From Anaerobacillus alkalidiazotrophicus (GTDB lineage: Bacteria; Bacillota; Bacilli; Bacillales_H; Anaerobacillaceae): a stretch of 64,000 nt of DNA. Shown here in pieces: positions 57,677 through 64,000 of this stretch. The notes under the pieces are model-generated. The model made no database searches. It saw only the letters and a list, made by a program, of their open reading frames with translations, and was not told the DNA's origin. The translations under genes and the position numbers were made by a program. Position 1 is the stretch's first letter, and the number at the start of each line of letters is the position of its first letter. The stretch lies in contig NZ_MLQS01000001.1 of NCBI RefSeq assembly GCF_001866055.1, positions 984,501 to 1,048,500 on the forward strand, in the 5' to 3' direction.

Positions 57677-57959
57677 TATTGAAAACAGTTTTTACTAACA
57701 CTGCAAACACCTCCATTCTTAATAGTACAGTTCAGTAGGTGTTTGGATTTTTTCTTATCTCAATTTACAAGGTATAGTTTAATGAGAGAAATAAATTGTG
57801 GGTGATCAACATGAGGTAATTTCTTAAACACCGTTGCATTAAATATATTTACCCTTGTCCATGCAGTGTGCTATAATGCTTCCTATAAGCAATTGAACGA
57901 CCTCGAAATTTCTTCAATTTATTACCACAATTTTCTGCACCCCTTTTGACTTTAGAATA

Positions 57960-57971
57960 GAAATACTAATG
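57960..57971 (+). other. Right recombination core of the skin-like element
   Basis: GAAATACTAATG, 11 of 12 bases identical to the left core 35407-35418. Immediately precedes the codons HLRALKK of sigK. Confidence 0.8.
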
Positions 57972-58061
57972 CATCTACGTGCTTTGAAGAAAGTAAAAAA
58001 AGACGTTTCTCTTCACGATCCAATCGGAACAGATAAGGAAGGCAATGAAATACCCTCATGA
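57969..58061 (+). pseudogene. sigK: Sigma-K middle fragment (start of spoIIIC-like part), broken again
   Basis: Reads [17 protein letters not shown] then [11 protein letters not shown], the conserved SigK sequence after the skin site, but then PS and TGA at 58059. B. subtilis SigK continues S-L-I-D-V-L, followed by regions 3 and 4. The rest of sigma-K is nowhere in the window. The break coincides with the 3' end of the second serine recombinase gene, so a second insertion is the simplest reading. Confidence 0.9.
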
Positions 58062-58076
58062 GGTTATCGGTATAAT

Positions 58077-58102
58077 AAAAACCCTTTAAATAAAGGGTTT
58101 TA
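58077..58102 (-). terminator. Terminator overlapping the second recombinase stop
   Basis: AAACCCTTT and AAAGGGTTT flank a loop that contains the stop codon; on the minus strand T5 follows. Confidence 0.75.
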
Positions 58103-59651
58103 TCAGAGGATATAACACTAGCTCAAAGTCATCGTTGCGCTGGTGTTTTTCTTTTTTATAAATAGCTTTATCTAGGACTGTTTTAAGAAGTACGTTTTTT
58201 CTTTCTGCATCATCGTCCTTATAGTAGACGTCTAGGACGTTTTCCATGATTGGAATGATGTTCTTTTGAGCTTCTTCACGTTTGTTTTCTAATTGTAAAT
58301 CAACTTTTATTTCTTCAATTGAAAGCCGAATGTCATTTGTTTTTTTAGATAAAAGCTGAGAGCGATCGAGGAAGGTTTCTTCGTCGTAAACACCCCTTTC
58401 GAGAAAATCGTGAAGTCTATTTTTTTGTTGTTCCATTTCTTCAAGTTCCTTTTGAAGAAGTATAATAGATTTACGCTTTATATCCAGCATCTCAGTGCCT
58501 TTGTCCTCTTTAGGTGTATATGCTTCCCAATTGGCTTTAAATTGCTCTAGCCACATCCTCAAGGCTTCTATGACTCTTTTTTCTACATAATCAAATCTAG
58601 CGCTCCTCGAATGGCAATGTTTGTTTGAACACATTAAATGAGCAGCCTGTCTTGTATAAGGTCTATAAACCATTGCAGCTCCACAATGACCACAACGAAT
58701 TAATCCAGCTAATGGATTTCTCACAGGGTTTAATAATTGATACGGAACATGATATTTCTTTTTTAAAATCTCCTGAGCCTTTTGATAGGTTTCCATTGAT
58801 ATCAAAGGCTCGTGTTTCCCTAGGACGTCAATCCACTCAGCTTTGTCTCTTGTCCTGGTATCTTTTACCTTACCGGGCGTAATAGACTTTTTAATTTCTT
58901 TACGTTTCCATTGTAGCCTTCCAGCATAAACAGCATTTTTTATTATGTTGAGTACCGAATTACCTGTCCAGGACTTACCAGTATAAGTTTTATAGCCTAA
59001 AGAATTTAACTCGTTCGCTATATGTCCCGTGGCTAAACGTCTTGAATGATCAGAGTTTGTATACCAATCAAAAATCATTTTTATTACTGGAGCTTGATCT
59101 GGATGAGGTTCCAAAGTTCGGCCATTGTCTAAATCTTTGATTACGTAACCGTAAGGGGGGAGAGTAGCAATATAATTACCTTCTTCGATAGAGCGTATTC
59201 TTCCACCTTGTAAACGTCTATTAATAATCTTTAGCTCTTTCCTAGCCATAAACGCTTCAAATTCACTATATTCTTCATCCCATTCGTCTGAAAGATCATA
59301 AGTCTTTCTAGGAGTAATAATCTTTGTTTTAGCCTTCTGGAACGTCTCAAGTATCAATCCTTGCTCTTGCATATTTCCGCGTCCAAGACGATCCATATCC
59401 ATGACCAATACACCATCATATTGTTTATTTTCAATTTCTTTTAATAACTCTAACATTTCCGGTCGATGCATCAAACTTTCTCCAGAAACAATTTCTTCGC
59501 GAATTTTAATAATGTTTAAGTTTAGTTGTTTGGCTGTCTTTAAGAGAGCTTTTTTATGTTTGGCAAGTGTTTCACCTTCACCACGTGATTCCGCTTCTAG
59601 ATCAGCACGAGATTTTCTAAGGTACATACAAACTCGATCCATTCCAATCAC
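58086..59651 (-). CDS. Large serine recombinase (SPbeta SprA-like integrase)
   Basis: 521 residues. N-terminal resolvase domain with catalytic serine in YLRKSRADLEAE (about residue 14), VMDMDRLGRGNMQEQG near 82 and an F-x-A-RKELKIINRRLQGG helix. Recombinase domain WTGNSVLNIIKNAVYAGRL near 229. Zinc ribbon LIRCGHCGAAMVY near 315 with C-N-K-H-C near 340, then coiled coil. The R-K-S-R-x-D start and LPPYGY motif set it with the SPbeta SprA type, distinct from SpoIVCA. Its gene abuts the second sigK break, so it is the likely integrase/excisionase. Alternative start at the Met nine bases in. Confidence 0.92.
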   Translation of the reverse strand: MIGMDRVCMYLRKSRADLEAESRGEGETLAKHKKALLKTAKQLNLNIIKIREEIVSGESLMHRPEMLELLKEIENKQYDGVLVMDMDRLGRGNMQEQGLILETFQKAKTKIITPRKTYDLSDEWDEEYSEFEAFMARKELKIINRRLQGGRIRSIEEGNYIATLPPYGYVIKDLDNGRTLEPHPDQAPVIKMIFDWYTNSDHSRRLATGHIANELNSLGYKTYTGKSWTGNSVLNIIKNAVYAGRLQWKRKEIKKSITPGKVKDTRTRDKAEWIDVLGKHEPLISMETYQKAQEILKKKYHVPYQLLNPVRNPLAGLIRCGHCGAAMVYRPYTRQAAHLMCSNKHCHSRSARFDYVEKRVIEALRMWLEQFKANWEAYTPKEDKGTEMLDIKRKSIILLQKELEEMEQQKNRLHDFLERGVYDEETFLDRSQLLSKKTNDIRLSIEEIKVDLQLENKREEAQKNIIPIMENVLDVYYKDDDAERKNVLLKTVLDKAIYKKEKHQRNDDFELVLYPLIKPFI

Positions 59652-59871
59652 CCTTTTTTATTGACCTTATTATAAGTATAAATATTTATTTTTGTTTCAT
59701 GACTAAGTTTTGTAAGGAAAAAACAAGAACAAGAGTTCTGTTTTAAGGATAATTTGATCTGAGTTATTTGTAAAGATGTATAAAAATATTTTAATTAGGT
59801 TATTGAAAAAAGCCATATCAAATTGTGACATGGCATTAACTAAATTTTCCTGTAAAATTGAAATGTGCTCT

Positions 59872-60012
59872 TTATAATAATAATTTTTGACTTTTAAATA
59901 CATATAAATTAAATAAAACCGCAGCCATTCGAGAGGCATTACAAAGAGATTCTATCAATAAGGTAATAATCAATGTTAAAAATCCCACTACAGTTGAAAA
60001 ATTGCCAACCAT
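59872..60012 (-). CDS. Small hydrophobic peptide, candidate type I toxin
   Basis: 46 residues from ATG 60012, with a strong GGAGGTG 7 nt upstream. MVGNFSTVVGFLTLIITLLI is the membrane helix, followed by a polar, basic end (FKSQKLLL). An extended -10 (TGGTATAAT, minus strand 60116-60108) gives a leader of about 90 nt with inverted repeats. Size, topology and prophage location resemble TxpA/BsrG-type toxins. A + strand promoter-like TTGACT-17-TAAATA at about 59887 could make an antisense RNA. Toxicity is inferred. Confidence 0.45.
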   Translation of the reverse strand: MVGNFSTVVGFLTLIITLLIESLCNASRMAAVLFNLYVFKSQKLLL

Positions 60013-60119
60013 AGGCAACACCTCCAGAAAATAACAAGTCATAGTATTCCCCCAACAGTCCGTAGACACTATGAGCTTATCCTCTCGGTAGCTGGGCAGG
60101 GTATTATCATTATACCAAA

Positions 60120-60761
60120 TTATATTTCTTTTTGTATGAATTTGATTAAATATGAAACCGTAGAGAAATTTTTATTCAATTTTTCTCCAGCTAATTTTAG
60201 ACCAATTATTAATTCTTCATCTGTGAAATATTCTAATAATATGCTGATATTTAATGTGTTTATTCTATTCTTTTTTAGGTGTAATACTTTAGATCGTCTG
60301 ATATAGTCATTTTTCCTTAAATCATCAATAAGGTCGTTTAAAGTTTGGTTAACGACAATATTTGGCATATCGTTTAGTATAGTAATATCATGATCTTCGA
60401 TTCTAAAATTTTTAACTCCTTTTAATCCGACATTGAGGAATTTTACATTTTTGAAGATTGCATTTTCAAAATTTACTCTCTCAAAGCTTACTGAATTAAA
60501 TGTTACATTTTCAAAATAAGCACTTTCAAAATTTGATCTTTTAATGTTAGTTCCTATAAACTCAGTCCAATAAAAATTAGCTTTGTAGAAAGAACATACC
60601 GTAAATTTGGCTGCCCTTAAGGATGCAAAGTTAAAATTAGAGCCAGAAAAATTAGTACCATGTGAAATACTTTTATAAAAATTTTTATACATATAGTTTC
60701 TATTTCTTCTATCCATATTTATATAATTAAATTTTCCTTTTGAAAGCTTATTTCTCCCCAT
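60120..60761 (-). CDS. Pentapeptide-repeat protein
   Basis: 213 residues from ATG 60761 after AGAGGTG. About ten pentapeptide units with central F or L (NFSGSNFNFASLRAAKF, NFYWTEFIGTNIKRSNF, FENVTFNSVSFERVNFENAI) form a right-handed beta-helix. The C-terminal 80 residues are helical (LNDLIDDLRKNDYIRRSKVL). Some such proteins mimic DNA and shield gyrase; this short one in a prophage has no demonstrated role. Confidence 0.8.
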   Translation of the reverse strand: MGRNKLSKGKFNYINMDRRNRNYMYKNFYKSISHGTNFSGSNFNFASLRAAKFTVCSFYKANFYWTEFIGTNIKRSNFESAYFENVTFNSVSFERVNFENAIFKNVKFLNVGLKGVKNFRIEDHDITILNDMPNIVVNQTLNDLIDDLRKNDYIRRSKVLHLKKNRINTLNISILLEYFTDEELIIGLKLAGEKLNKNFSTVSYLIKFIQKEI

Positions 60762-60942
60762 TTTTTCACCTCTATACTTAGAAAACTGACTATTGATTAT
60801 AAATGAAAAGACAGGATAATAAGATCCTGTCTTTTCTAGCGAATATGTGTTAGCGAATAGTTTAATAACGAAAATAAAAATTATTTTTGAAAACTTTATA
60901 CTGATGAAAATAGAAGTAATATACAATTTTCAGATGAAAGTA

Positions 60943-61197
60943 TTATTGTCTTACTTTTTTTATGTTGTTTAGTTCAAGTTCGGCATCAGCCACTCTATGA
61001 TTTACAAAACGAACACTTTCTTTTACGTCATCTAATGATTTAAGAATAAAATTGTCGGAATTTAAATTTTCAATGTGTTGAGTCTCTATTGTATTTTTTA
61101 AATCGTCAAAACGTTTATTTATTTCGGTTTTTAACAAATTTTGACCAGTTTCTAAAGCTTCTAGCTTTTGTAAGATCAAATCTAATTTATCACTCAC
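60943..61197 (-). CDS. Small coiled-coil protein
   Basis: 84 residues from GTG 61197 (AGAGGAA 8 nt before). Continuous amphipathic helix: SDKLDLILQKLEALETGQNL, FDDLKNTIETQHIENLN, ending NNIKKVRQ. Typical of short phage lysogeny-region proteins of unknown role. No membrane segment. Confidence 0.5.
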   Translation of the reverse strand: MSDKLDLILQKLEALETGQNLLKTEINKRFDDLKNTIETQHIENLNSDNFILKSLDDVKESVRFVNHRVADAELELNNIKKVRQ

Positions 61198-61342
61198 TAA
61201 AAACATTCCTCTCACTTGAATATTGGCTTTATTATAACATTTGTTTGTACTAAGTTTCGAGTTAATTTTGTTATTTTGTGGTATACAAAAACTGACAAAA
61301 AAGCTACGTTAAAGCTAATAAAATTTTTTAGGAGTTGATAAA

Positions 61343-61576
61343 ATGATAGATTTTTCAGGAATTAGTTTGCCGTTTGGTGCAGGAGAATTGTTGAGTGGAG
61401 CTATTGATTTGTTGAATGTAGTTGGACCTTTTGTATTATTGGCCTTGGCAATTTATTTTGCACCTAGGTTATTTTCTTTAGTTTACGACGCTGTTTTAAT
61501 AAAGGATATGATGAGTGATGATTATCGAAGTTTTAACAGCGAAGATGGGATGTCTAGAGGTAAAGTGTATAGATAA
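61343..61576 (+). CDS. Small membrane protein, unknown
   Basis: 77 residues from ATG 61343 after AGGAGTTGATAAA. One helix (VVGPFVLLALAIYFAPRLF, about residues 26-45) and a charged tail (MMSDDYRSFNSEDGMSRG). It is the only plus-strand gene inside the minus-strand lysogeny block and has its own terminator at 61653-61685, so it forms an independent unit. No family recognised. Confidence 0.55.
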   Translation: MIDFSGISLPFGAGELLSGAIDLLNVVGPFVLLALAIYFAPRLFSLVYDAVLIKDMMSDDYRSFNSEDGMSRGKVYR

Positions 61577-61652
61577 TATGCTCGTGGAAAACTTTTTGGT
61601 TACAGAAGAGATTCTATGGAAGCTGAATATGTTTCAAGGCGTTTTAGAAGAT

Positions 61653-61685
61653 AAAAGACAAGCACTCAGCTTGTCTTTTGTTTTG
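61653..61685 (+). terminator. Bidirectional terminator
   Basis: AAAAGACAAGC, loop ACTCA, GCTTGTCTTTT, then GTTTTG. Separates the small membrane gene from the convergent nuclease gene. Confidence 0.85.
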
Positions 61686-61692
61686 AAAAAAA

Positions 61693-62355
61693 TCATGCTA
61701 ATTTTCTTTTTCTTGCTTCTTGATCTCTCCATTTTAGAATATTGTTTTCAACCCAATTTTTATCATGAGTATCAATCTTAAATTTATCGGCTTGAAGTAA
61801 TGCGGCATTTGTAAATGAAGATGTGGTTATAAAATCAGCAAGTGAACAATTATGGTTTCTTTTTGCACTATTTAATTCACGAATTGGTTCTACGCCTATT
61901 GGTTTCCCACCTTTATAATGCTTGATTTGCACAGCTACATTAGCATTATGTTCTTTACTAAAAATAATCAAGTCTACACCACCATCTGCACCTTCGGAAG
62001 TCTCCCGTGGTTTAAACCCTTTTGCTTTGTAATAAAGGTAACATAGGCGTTCAAACTCTCTCCATGATAATTCGTTAAATGGTAAGGTTAATATTTCATT
62101 TTCTGATCTTAGTAGGTTGTGAGCTTTAGTAGGTGTCTTAGTTTTCTTTGAATTACCAGAAGTTTTTTTGGCATTAGCAGTCCTGGATTTAGAACTTTTC
62201 TTTTTCTTTGGGATTATTAGTAGGTTTGGAAGGAGCGAAGCTGCAACTAAGATAACCACAAAATGAGGCCAATACATGCTACTATGCATAAAAAACCAAT
62301 ATAATCCACCGAATGTTATTATTAACCGAATAATTTCTCTTAAATCTTTTCTCAT
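61693..62355 (-). CDS. Membrane-anchored Mrr-like restriction endonuclease
   Basis: 220 residues. Two N-terminal hydrophobic helices (LIITFGGLYWFFMHS and FVVILVAASLLPNLLII), a Lys/Ser-rich linker, and a C-terminal Mrr_cat domain: LSWREFERLCYLYYKAKGF near residue 95, catalytic GADGGVDLIIF near 121 and VQIKHYKGGKPIGVEPIREL near 141 (D...QxK nuclease core). A helix-anchored nuclease in a lysogeny region suggests exclusion of incoming DNA; inference. Confidence 0.85.
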   Translation of the reverse strand: MRKDLREIIRLIITFGGLYWFFMHSSMYWPHFVVILVAASLLPNLLIIPKKKKSSKSRTANAKKTSGNSKKTKTPTKAHNLLRSENEILTLPFNELSWREFERLCYLYYKAKGFKPRETSEGADGGVDLIIFSKEHNANVAVQIKHYKGGKPIGVEPIRELNSAKRNHNCSLADFITTSSFTNAALLQADKFKIDTHDKNWVENNILKWRDQEARKRKLA

Positions 62356-62390
62356 TTCCTTTTTTTATCACTCTCTTTCTGTGTAGATAG

Positions 62391-62828
62391 TTAATTCTTT
62401 ATGTAAGTTTTCAATTCACATACTTCTCCTGGAACACCATAGATCCCAGCAACTTCTTTTATTGTCATATTTGTATCTCGGAAATTATCAATCTCGTAAT
62501 CTGGTAACAATAACTCAACGGCAAAGGTGTTAGCTTCGACTTCAATTTTATCTATAGAGTAAAAGGTGTTCTTTTTTAGAAATGGTGTATTTGCTCTGGG
62601 GTGTAAGATTGCATGTCCTAATTCGTGGGCGCATACGAAGCGTTGCATTGTATCGTCTAATTTATTGTTGATATTAATGAACTTTATTCTTGAGGCATGT
62701 GTAAAAAATCCGTATGTATCTCCTAAATCAGCATATGAAACAATAATATTCTTTTCTGCAGCTATTACGAATGGATCGTTTGTTTTATGTTTTTTTAAAA
62801 GCTTTGTTATGGTTTCTTTAATTCTCAT
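62391..62828 (-). CDS. immA: ImmA/IrrE-family metallopeptidase
   Basis: 145 residues. Zinc motif RFVCAHELGHAILHPRANTP near residue 64 with a downstream glutamate in EVEANTFAVELLLP near 96. In ICEBs1 and phage phi105-like elements ImmA cleaves the immunity repressor to trigger induction. Here it lies 27 nt downstream of the repressor gene on the same strand, the usual ImmR-ImmA pair. Confidence 0.9.
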   Translation of the reverse strand: MRIKETITKLLKKHKTNDPFVIAAEKNIIVSYADLGDTYGFFTHASRIKFININNKLDDTMQRFVCAHELGHAILHPRANTPFLKKNTFYSIDKIEVEANTFAVELLLPDYEIDNFRDTNMTIKEVAGIYGVPGEVCELKTYIKN

Positions 62829-62855
62829 TTAGAAATCCCCCCTCATAACAAAGCC

Positions 62856-63290
62856 CTATTCTTTTTGATATTTCTTAGGTGTAAATTTTTTCTTTGCAAG
62901 TTGCTTTGCTAAACGTAGATTACTTTCAATTTGTGCTAAAACCAATTCACGAGTGTTATCATCCATAGGTTCACCATCGAATGCTAGGCTTGTATCACCT
63001 TCAAGGTCATTGATTATAGCTTCAAGCTTTTTAGCAATATCACGTTCATCTTTGGAATTTAATACTGGAAGCTTGGATTCTGGTTCTTTTTCTTTATTAG
63101 TACGACCTAATAAATAATCAGTTGTAACATCTAATATATCAGCAAGATCTTTTAATAATTCATTAGAGGGAGTACTATAACCATTTTCATAATTACTTAC
63201 TGTACCCTTTGTAGTTTTAAGTTTCTTGGCTAAATCTTCTTGGGTAAGTTTTTTTCTCTTCCTAGCTTCTCTTAATCGCTGCGATAACAC
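62856..63290 (-). CDS. XRE-family immunity repressor (ImmR-like)
   Basis: 144 residues from GTG 63290 after AGGAGGGG. HTH in residues 5-60: LREARKRKKLTQEDLAKKLK, TTKGTVSNYENGYSTPSNEL. The C-terminal region (SKLPVLNSKDERDIAKKLEA) matches ICEBs1/phage ImmR-type repressors that ImmA cuts. It should bind the GTACAA palindromes in the divergent promoter region and keep the second element silent. Confidence 0.9.
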   Translation of the reverse strand: MLSQRLREARKRKKLTQEDLAKKLKTTKGTVSNYENGYSTPSNELLKDLADILDVTTDYLLGRTNKEKEPESKLPVLNSKDERDIAKKLEAIINDLEGDTSLAFDGEPMDDNTRELVLAQIESNLRLAKQLAKKKFTPKKYQKE

Positions 63291-63314
63291 AATTTCCCCT
63301 CCTAATAAATAAAA

Positions 63315-63438
63315 GTACAAATTAATTGTACATCAAATGGAAATTTTTTAAATTAAAGTACAAGAAAATCATACATTTGTATTGACATACAAGTTTCTTG
63401 TACTTATAATCAACTTATAAAGTACAAGATTTTCATAC
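63315..63438. promoter_or_regulatory. Divergent operator/promoter region of the prophage
   Basis: Four 17-bp operators: GTACAAATTAATTGTAC (63315-63331), GTACAAGAAAATCATAC (63358-63374), ATACAAGTTTCTTGTAC (63387-63403), GTACAAGATTTTCATAC (63422-63438). Two are perfect or near-perfect palindromes. TTGACA-like TTGACATACA overlaps the third and TATAAT the gap after it, so repressor binding would block the Cro promoter. Confidence 0.85.
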
Positions 63439-63454
63439 AAAACGAGGTGATGAC

Positions 63455-63703
63455 ATGAAAAATAACAATCTTATTAATGCAAGAAAAGAATGTGGACTAA
63501 CCCAAGAAAGTGTTGCGAAAATACTTAATTGTAAAAAAGGCACTATTAGTAATTGGGAAAATGGTTACTCTTCACCTAAATTATCCGATGCATTTAAACT
63601 AGCAAAGCTTTTTGGAAAAGACGTAAATCATCTTTTTTTTAATGAGAAAGTACAAGTTTCTTGTACAAAGGGGTTAAGGAAAGAAAAGATTAATGTAGGT
63701 TAA
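63455..63703 (+). CDS. Cro-like XRE regulator
   Basis: 82 residues from ATG 63455 after GAGGTGATG. HTH: INARKECGLTQESVAKILNC, KKGTISNWENGYSSPKLSDA. Divergent from the repressor and similar to its HTH (TVSNYENGYSTP vs TISNWENGYSSP), so it probably binds the same operators. The last 18 codons contain a fifth operator. Confidence 0.85.
   Translation: MKNNNLINARKECGLTQESVAKILNCKKGTISNWENGYSSPKLSDAFKLAKLFGKDVNHLFFNEKVQVSCTKGLRKEKINVG
63650..63666. promoter_or_regulatory. Fifth operator inside the 3' end of the Cro-like gene
   Basis: GTACAAGTTTCTTGTAC, a perfect palindrome apart from its central base, same consensus as the four upstream sites, yet encoding residues V-Q-V-S-C-T. Confidence 0.75.
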
Positions 63704-63869
63704 ATCCAGAGTTAAGTTTCATAATCTAGATTTCGACAATAAATTAAAAAATCCTTCAAACTGCTACTCTATACGCTGTTTTGTGGTTCAGCTTACGAAT
63801 AAATCACATTGTCCATCAAAGCGCTGCAAGGCAGCCAATGAACCTATTTGAAGAAGGGATGTAGAAGAT

Positions 63870-64000
63870 ATGGAAGTCGCTGATTTTATAAAGGTTAAAG
63901 GTTTTTCGAAATTAACTGAGCAGCAACAACAGCTATTTGTAAGAGTCTATAAAAGACATTTAGCTGCTTGGGGTACTGAAATGAGAAAGAAATACGAACT
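63870..64000 (+). CDS. Phage-type hypothetical protein, N-terminus only
   Basis: Open from ATG 63870 (GAAGGGA upstream) to the right edge: MEVADFIKVKGFSKLTEQQQ then LFVRVYKRHLAAWGTEMRKK. Helical and charged; similar short proteins occur in early regions of Bacillus prophages, as I recall, without known function. 63704-63869 holds only a weakly structured leader. Confidence 0.6.
   Translation, partial: MEVADFIKVKGFSKLTEQQQQLFVRVYKRHLAAWGTEMRKKYE

Larger units (their letters stand above)
35407..57971 (+). mobile_element. skin-like sigK intervening element (about 22.5 kb)
   Basis: Bounded by the near-identical 12-mers GAAATTCTAATG (35407-35418) and GAAATACTAATG (57960-57971), which are also the sigK codons for E-I-L-M. 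It encodes its own SpoIVCA-type recombinase at the left end, a replication module, regulatory and small-terminase genes, a resolvase, and a type I restriction-modification cargo. No virion structural genes, portal, large terminase or lysis genes are seen. Element type and ends are well supported; the exact crossover base is not. Confidence 0.88.
58053..64000 (+). mobile_element. Second sigK intervening element: prophage-like, runs off the right edge
   Basis: Begins where SigK coding stops after GNEI. Order from the edge: large serine recombinase (-), toxin-like peptide (-), pentapeptide protein (-), small coiled-coil (-), small membrane protein (+), Mrr-like nuclease (-), ImmA (-), repressor (-), operators, Cro-like (+), further phage-like gene (+). 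This is a standard temperate-phage integration and lysogeny module. The right attachment site is outside the window. Confidence 0.8.

Noticed and set aside
59703..59939. 78-residue minus-strand ORF next to the toxin-like peptide
   Set aside because: No ribosome site, composition typical of random AT-rich sequence, and it overlaps the better-supported peptide.

Overview
The window is AT-rich chromosomal DNA of an endospore-forming member of the Bacillaceae. The gene order from rarA through cymR, a cysteine desulfurase, mnmA, recD2, alaS, ireB, ruvX, mltG, trmR-trhP1-trhP2-udk-greA, a class B penicillin-binding protein, yrrS, mtnN, yrhC and deoD is the conserved yrv/yrr/yrz neighbourhood of Bacillus. 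A HesB-like selenoprotein gene, readable only through an in-frame TGA, suggests an alkaliphilic or anaerobic relative such as Anaerobacillus. That genus guess is an inference.

Layout. 1-4073: lactate permease (cut by the left edge) and lutABC for L-lactate oxidation. 4096-13791: rsfA, rarA, a YczE-like membrane protein overlapping cymR, cysteine desulfurase and mnmA (sulfur supply and tRNA thiolation), a TPR protein and recD2. 13983-34519: small conserved genes, a T-box-controlled alaS, tRNA uridine hydroxylation and methylation genes, cell-wall genes, an HPr-like protein without the usual histidine, the selenoprotein and deoD. Two interspersed repeat families decorate the intergenic regions. 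One is a GC-richer multi-block repeat that contains a 34-bp tandem array. The other is a palindromic element that sits on or next to stop codons.

35071-58061: the sporulation sigma factor gene sigK is broken. Its first 116 codons lie at 35071-35418. The next 27 conserved codons lie at 57972-58052, 22.5 kb away. Between them is a skin-like element with a SpoIVCA-type serine recombinase at the sigK side. Its left half resembles a phage satellite: a ribbon-helix-helix-like protein, a CHC2 primase, a D5-like helicase, a presumptive iteron origin, an ADP-ribosyltransferase-like protein, an ArpU-like regulator and a small terminase subunit, with no large terminase, portal, capsid or tail gene. Its right half carries a resolvase with a palindromic res-like region, a complete type I restriction-modification operon, membrane, peptidase and lipoprotein genes, and an orphan YolD-like gene beside a LexA-type box.

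58053-64000: the resumed sigK reading frame breaks off again after the codons for GNEI. A second large serine recombinase of a different (SPbeta SprA-like) kind starts there, followed by a lysogeny module: toxin-like peptide, pentapeptide protein, Mrr-like nuclease, ImmA peptidase, XRE repressor, five palindromic operators and a Cro-like gene. This second element runs off the right edge, so the third piece of sigK is not in the window. sigK therefore appears to be in three pieces, separated by two tandem elements with different recombinases, and both would have to excise in the mother cell to make sigma-K.
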